Assembly: GCA_964564015.1 (NCBI GenBank)
Contig: CAZLZR010000091.1
Coordinates: 1-15,833, forward strand
Direction of reading: 5' to 3'
DNA from: Acetivibrio sp964564015
GTDB lineage: Bacteria > Bacillota > Clostridia > Acetivibrionales > Acetivibrionaceae
Length of the DNA stretch: 15,833 nt
Of this stretch, positions 12,443 through 15,833 are shown in pieces. Within the stretch, counting starts at the first letter, position 1, and each line of letters begins with the position of its first letter. The position numbers were made by a program, and so were the translations under genes. The notes below the pieces were generated by a model. The model did not search any database, was not told the DNA's origin, and saw only the letters and a list, made by a program, of their open reading frames with translations.

Positions 12443-14335
12443 ATGGCTCACGAATCGTTCAGACAGGTGTTCGTTACAAACAACCCTGCCTTACTCGCAC
12501 AAGGCGCAACCGTTGAGAGCATCGCTGTAGGTCAAGTTGGCTTTGTAGATGCCAAGACCCACAAAGGATTGACTTCTCCCACTTATGCGACAACAAAAGC
12601 ATTTCAGTTAGTATGGGGTACACCCGATGTTCCTAACAAATCTTTAATGTCAGGAGTTCCTAATGAAAATGAGTATTCAAAACTCATTAAAGGGAAACTT
12701 CTTAAAAACTTTAGAGGTAAAGCAGCAAAAACTGGTCAAACAGAAGTATGGGCTGTAGGTAACACTGGTGATGTAACTGATACAAACACTTTATTTGCTA
12801 AACCGGGTGAAATCAAAAACTTGTATATCAAGTTAACTGGTGGCCCTATTGACAAACTTTTCTCAAGACAAGGTATTACTCGTCAATTCTCTACAGTTGT
12901 TCGTAGTACATCACCTGATTGTGATGACCCTTGTGCTAGTGTTGATTGCCGCCTAATAGCTGCTGATTTGGTAAAACAAATCAACTCTGACCCGCTTATC
13001 GGTACTCAACCTTATGGTAAACAACCTCTTATCAAAGCTAGTGTTATCAGCCAATGTACTGCTCCCGTAGCAGGAACAACTGATACAGACTATGTATTTG
13101 AGCTTAGAATTTGTGATACCAAAGATGATATTGCTCTTGGAATTGTTCAAGCACAATATCCTAATGATGTAGTAAAAAGAGTAGGTATTGAAGGAAATCT
13201 ATCTGTATATCAAGTAGTTAAAGATACAAACTCTACTCCTACTTCTTTCTCAAACAGTGCTATTGCAATCGTTCCTGATTGTGATACTTGTCCTTCTGGT
13301 TACAGTTTAGTAACTGGTGGATTTGCTTACAAAATTTCAAGACTTGATGCTGGTAGTGCTGGTGCATTAACTACATTCAAATCTGATTATAGTCTTACTG
13401 GTGATGAAGTTGCTTCAAGAGTAAGTTATGAGTTTGGTACTTCCACTTATGTTGTAGTTTCTACAACTGCTCTTACCGCTTCTGGTACAGACACTGTTGT
13501 ATTCCTTGGTAAAGCTAGAAACTCTTGTGTTCTTACTTCTCCGACAACTACAGCATGGCTTGGAGCAGGTACTGTAACTAAATACGGTAAAACTTTTAAA
13601 CTTACAATCGCTGATAGCGTTTGTGGAACAAATCGTCTTACTGATATTCAAGCAGCTTATCCTAACCTTACAGTAGCTGTTGTAAATGCTAGTGGTTCAT
13701 GTGTTCACACATATAGCACAACCGTTTACTCTAATGCAGTAAAAGCAGGATGTTCTAAGGATGATTTAGTATGGACTATTCCTCAAGCATTTGAAGGAGT
13801 TGAATGGAAAGCAGATACTACACTTGCAGACGAAGGTACTTGTCTTTGTGGTATTAAACTTGAAGTTGCTTTTGTAAATCGTGTAACAGGTGAATGTACT
13901 TTTGATTACTTCCCTTACGAAGCAGAAACAATTCATATTCAGGTATCTAACTTTAATCCTGATTACAACGCAGCTCCTACAGAAGATGCATGGGCTGTTA
14001 AGAAACTCCAAGCTTACCAACATCCTGCTGGATTTGGAGCTAATGTGAGAAAACTTGAAAAAGAGTCTAAGAGCTATGCTTTAAAAGAGCGTTCTTTTGA
14101 CCCTGTAATCAGAGAAGTTGAAGGATATAGCTTCCAAGCTGACCCGAACAAATACTACGATGAGTATGTGCTTGAATTTGACTTCTCTTATAAAGTAGGT
14201 GGATGGTCAGAGCAATATACTGATAGTTATCATCTTCATGTATTCTTCCCTGCTGGTCAAGGTAAAAACTTTGAGGCCGCAGTTAACGGATACATCTCAA
14301 GTGCTAATATCAATATAGAACCTGTAGTTCTCTAA
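12443..14335 (+). CDS. Large repeat-containing, Cys-rich virion protein
   Basis: This 630-residue protein has conserved-looking ends and a modular middle. The N-terminal 155 residues include IAVGQVGFVDAKTHKG and ITRQFSTVVRS. A C160DDPC164ASVDC169 cluster follows. Residues 217-435 hold three degenerate units of about 45-50 residues (starting near 217, 294 and 383), each with a strand, an acidic turn, an (IQ)AxYPN-like helix end and a Y-x-V strand; Cys-rich linkers such as DCDTC separate them. The C-terminal 190 residues include DPVIREVEGYSFQADPN and VFFPAGQGKNFEAAVNGYI. I count 14 cysteines. It is probably a surface-exposed virion protein (head fibre, decoration or tail part). It lies last in the capsid operon, before a strong terminator. 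The exact role is unknown. Confidence 0.72.
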   Translation: MAHESFRQVFVTNNPALLAQGATVESIAVGQVGFVDAKTHKGLTSPTYATTKAFQLVWGTPDVPNKSLMSGVPNENEYSKLIKGKLLKNFRGKAAKTGQTEVWAVGNTGDVTDTNTLFAKPGEIKNLYIKLTGGPIDKLFSRQGITRQFSTVVRSTSPDCDDPCASVDCRLIAADLVKQINSDPLIGTQPYGKQPLIKASVISQCTAPVAGTTDTDYVFELRICDTKDDIALGIVQAQYPNDVVKRVGIEGNLSVYQVVKDTNSTPTSFSNSAIAIVPDCDTCPSGYSLVTGGFAYKISRLDAGSAGALTTFKSDYSLTGDEVASRVSYEFGTSTYVVVSTTALTASGTDTVVFLGKARNSCVLTSPTTTAWLGAGTVTKYGKTFKLTIADSVCGTNRLTDIQAAYPNLTVAVVNASGSCVHTYSTTVYSNAVKAGCSKDDLVWTIPQAFEGVEWKADTTLADEGTCLCGIKLEVAFVNRVTGECTFDYFPYEAETIHIQVSNFNPDYNAAPTEDAWAVKKLQAYQHPAGFGANVRKLEKESKSYALKERSFDPVIREVEGYSFQADPNKYYDEYVLEFDFSYKVGGWSEQYTDSYHLHVFFPAGQGKNFEAAVNGYISSANINIEPVVL

Positions 14336-14355
14336 TAGTAATAATTTTCTAACAC

Positions 14356-14398
14356 AAAGGTGGGTTTGGGTTTAACAAGAATCCTACCCACCTTTTTT
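14356..14398 (+). terminator. Strong intrinsic terminator of the capsid operon
   Basis: AAAGGTGGGT (14356-14365) pairs perfectly with ACCCACCTTT (14386-14395) around a 20-nt loop in which GG(G)/CC can extend the stem, and the stem runs into TTTTTT (14393-14398). It ends the unit containing scaffold, capsid and virion proteins. No promoter box is visible before 14412, so the lysis block may depend on readthrough. Confidence 0.88.
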
Positions 14399-14411
14399 AA
14401 TAAATACAAAA

Positions 14412-14717
14412 ATGGCAGTATTAAAAAAATCTCCTCTGGAGGTATTTATAAATTCTTATGTTAGACAATTTGCTAGACGTAAAGTAGCACTTGTTTATAT
14501 ACAAAAAGCAATCACATTAATTTCTGAGAAGCTTAATCCTTCATGTTGTGAAGGAACTGGCCCTGTAGATATTCATACATTTAGAGATAATACATTGACT
14601 AGAGCAGTAAAAATGTATATTAATGGTATGCCTAATACCGCTGCTAATAGAGCTTCTTTAAACAGAGCTAAAACTGTTCTTGAAATATTTGTAAATAAGT
14701 GTGTATATTGTGCCTAA
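14412..14717 (+). CDS. Small hypothetical protein
   Basis: This 101-residue basic, helical protein has four cysteines: CC at about residues 45-46 in NPSCCEGTG, and a C-terminal KCVYCA. The rest reads as helices (PLEVFINSYVRQFARRKVAL and a C-terminal RAKTVLEIFV). I recognise no family. It follows the capsid-operon terminator and precedes the lysis genes, with an A-rich leader (AATACAAAA) before its ATG. Confidence 0.7.
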   Translation: MAVLKKSPLEVFINSYVRQFARRKVALVYIQKAITLISEKLNPSCCEGTGPVDIHTFRDNTLTRAVKMYINGMPNTAANRASLNRAKTVLEIFVNKCVYCA

Positions 14718-14727
14718 AATTTAAAAA

Positions 14728-15036
14728 ATGGATAAAGTTTTAGAAATGGCTATGGAAGATATTTTTAACCCTTCAGAATACACTGAAAAGGAATTGTTAA
14801 AGCTTGTTTATAGAGAATTACATAATTTGAGAACGGAGTTCGATGATTATAGAAAAAACAATACAACACAAAAAGAATTAGCAGAGCAGGCAAAAAGAAT
14901 AGTACAACTGGAAACAGAAATGGCTATTAATAAAAAACTTCAGGATGAATCAGAAAAAAGACAACAAAGAAATATGATATTTGTTGGAGTTCTTATAGCT
15001 GGTCTGGAGATTATTCTCAAATTTGTTATAAAATAA
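14728..15036 (+). CDS. XhlA-like coiled-coil/membrane protein of the lysis cassette
   Basis: This 102-residue protein is charged and coiled-coil-like through about residue 80 (LVYRELHNLRTEFDDYRK and a Glu/Lys/Gln-rich run), followed by a single C-terminal membrane helix (about 83-99, MIFVGVLIAGLEIILKF) and a short basic tail. This is the plan of XhlA-family haemolysin/holin-partner proteins, in which a membrane-anchored coiled coil assists holin lesions. The order (coiled-coil membrane protein, two-helix protein, peptidase) parallels the xhlA-xhlB-endolysin cassette of the Bacillus prophage PBSX. It is coupled to the next gene by a TAATG overlap. Confidence 0.68.
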   Translation: MDKVLEMAMEDIFNPSEYTEKELLKLVYRELHNLRTEFDDYRKNNTTQKELAEQAKRIVQLETEMAINKKLQDESEKRQQRNMIFVGVLIAGLEIILKFVIK

Positions 15037-15311
15037 TGTCAGTACAAACAAATATAGTAAAAGGATGGATTACAAGTATAGTAGGTACTATTACAATGGT
15101 AATAACATTAGTACTCATCTGGACAAAGGATATAGACTTTGTTTGGCAGGGTGTTGCTGGACTTATCACTGGTAGTATTCTATTGCTTGCTCCCGGAGCT
15201 ATTGAAGGTTTTATAAGACAATTTCTTAAGTCTCAAATAGTTAAAGAAACTGAAAACTTTAATGAGAATCATTGTGAAACAACTAATAGTGACGAAAAAA
15301 TTGTAGATTAA
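15036..15311 (+). CDS. Putative holin (two membrane helices)
   Basis: This 91-residue protein has two hydrophobic segments, about residues 10-29 (GWITSIVGTITMVITLVLIW) and 38-57 (VAGLITGSILLLAPGAI), joined by a short acidic turn, and then a charged C-terminal tail (KETENFNENH) typical of small holins. Holins form membrane lesions that release or activate the endolysin at a set time. It lies one base into the stop codon of the XhlA-like gene and its own stop overlaps the endolysin ATG, so the cassette is translationally coupled. Identification is by topology and context, not by family signature. Confidence 0.75.
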   Translation: MSVQTNIVKGWITSIVGTITMVITLVLIWTKDIDFVWQGVAGLITGSILLLAPGAIEGFIRQFLKSQIVKETENFNENHCETTNSDEKIVD

Positions 15312-15820
15312 TGAAAGATAAAGTAACAATAGACAGAATACAATATATTCATCCTAAACTTAAAGATGAACTTTTAAAGATATATGATGAAATTTGTTCA
15401 GTTTTAGGAGGAAATCTAGGTTGTCGTTTTGTTCAGGTATTTAGAACTTTTGAAGAACAAGATGCTCTATATGCTCAAGGTAGAACTAAACCAGGCCCTA
15501 AAGTAACAGATGCGCCCGGTGGAAAATCTTATCATAATTACGGACTAGCTATAGATTTTTGTCTTATAAGTGATAAAAATAATGATGGTCATATTTCTGG
15601 AGATGAAATTATTTGGGATAGAAATACAGACATAGACAAAGACAATACTATTGACTGGATGGAAGTAGTTAAAATATTTCTCAAATATGGCTGGACTTGG
15701 GGAGCATCATGGAAGGATTATCCTCACTTTGAAAAATCTTTTGGTTATTCTATTAGTACTCTTTTAAACAAATATAAAAATAAAGATTTTATTCCCGGTA
15801 CACACTATTTAAATTTATAA
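15311..15820 (+). CDS. M15-family peptidoglycan endopeptidase (endolysin) with EF-hand insert
   Basis: This 169-residue peptidase probably cuts the peptide stem of peptidoglycan (L-Ala-D-Glu or D-Ala-D-Ala type). The zinc ligands of the M15 family are visible: H75 and D82 in S73-Y-H-N-Y-G-L-A-I-D82, and H139 in D136-Y-P-H139-F, with D136 as the likely general base. Arg45 in VFRTFEEQ fits the family's substrate-binding region. Between the second and third zinc ligands sit two complete EF-hand-type loops, DKNNDGHISGDE (88-99) and DIDKDNTIDWME (107-118), which should bind Ca2+. The T5 endolysin of this family is known to be Ca2+-dependent, so activity may be gated by calcium. There is no signal peptide, so export relies on the holin. 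Confidence 0.88.
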   Translation: MKDKVTIDRIQYIHPKLKDELLKIYDEICSVLGGNLGCRFVQVFRTFEEQDALYAQGRTKPGPKVTDAPGGKSYHNYGLAIDFCLISDKNNDGHISGDEIIWDRNTDIDKDNTIDWMEVVKIFLKYGWTWGASWKDYPHFEKSFGYSISTLLNKYKNKDFIPGTHYLNL

Positions 15821-15821
15821 C

Positions 15822-15833
15822 ATGAGTTTAGGA
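15822..15833 (+). CDS. Start of the next gene (partial)
   Basis: An ATG one base after the endolysin TAA opens a frame (MSLG) that runs off the window edge. Tight spacing and strand match the rest of the block, but four codons say nothing about the product. Confidence 0.4.

Noticed and set aside
1..15833. CRISPR array, insertion sequence or integrase/attachment site.
   Set aside because: No regularly spaced repeats, transposase, integrase or flanking duplications were seen; the tRNA cluster shows no duplicated tRNA 3' end.

Overview
This window looks like the left part of the late (structural) region of a tailed dsDNA phage that infects Bacteroidota, most likely a crAss-like phage (Crassvirales). 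Three things point there. The DNA is AT-rich with strictly single-strand, overlapping phage genes. The gene order is terminase large subunit, portal, scaffold-like protein, HK97-type major capsid protein, connector-like protein and virion protein. The intergenic gaps carry Bacteroides-type promoters (TTTG/TTTA, 19-20 nt, TAnnTTTG) instead of sigma70 boxes. The crAss assignment rests on gene order and remembered family features, not on a search.

Layout. Positions 1-227 hold a Bacteroides-type promoter, a possible 24-residue ORF and a strong intrinsic terminator. Positions 228-767 hold seven packed tRNA genes: Pro(UGG), Thr(UGU), Phe(GAA), Gln(UUG), His(GUG), Arg(ACG) and a degenerate Trp(CCA). 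Structured RNA and a long hairpin follow, up to about 853. A promoter at 892-922 then starts the packaging operon (942-5017). It holds a small winged-helix-like protein, a basic protein, a six-Cys protein, a small hypothetical, an SPFH/Band 7 protein cut by a 100-N assembly gap, a small helical protein and TerL. Nearly all of these genes overlap or touch.

A second promoter at 5046-5076 precedes the portal gene. A third at 7834-7864 precedes the scaffold-like protein, the capsid protein, a structural-region protein, a connector-like protein and a 630-residue repeat-bearing Cys-rich protein. A strong terminator at 14356-14398 closes that block. The last block (14412-15820) is a hypothetical gene followed by a lysis cassette: XhlA-like membrane protein, two-helix holin-like protein and an M15-family endolysin with two EF-hand loops inserted in its catalytic domain. 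The next gene begins at 15822.

How it fits together. TerL and portal form the packaging motor at the capsid vertex. The scaffold-like and capsid proteins build the head, and the connector-like protein probably extends the portal neck. The lysis cassette releases progeny. The phage tRNAs may support late translation: the capsid gene uses CGT for most arginines, the codon read by the encoded tRNA-Arg(ACG), while TerL mostly uses AGA. I see no in-frame stop codons in the genes and no suppressor tRNA, so the standard code appears to apply here.
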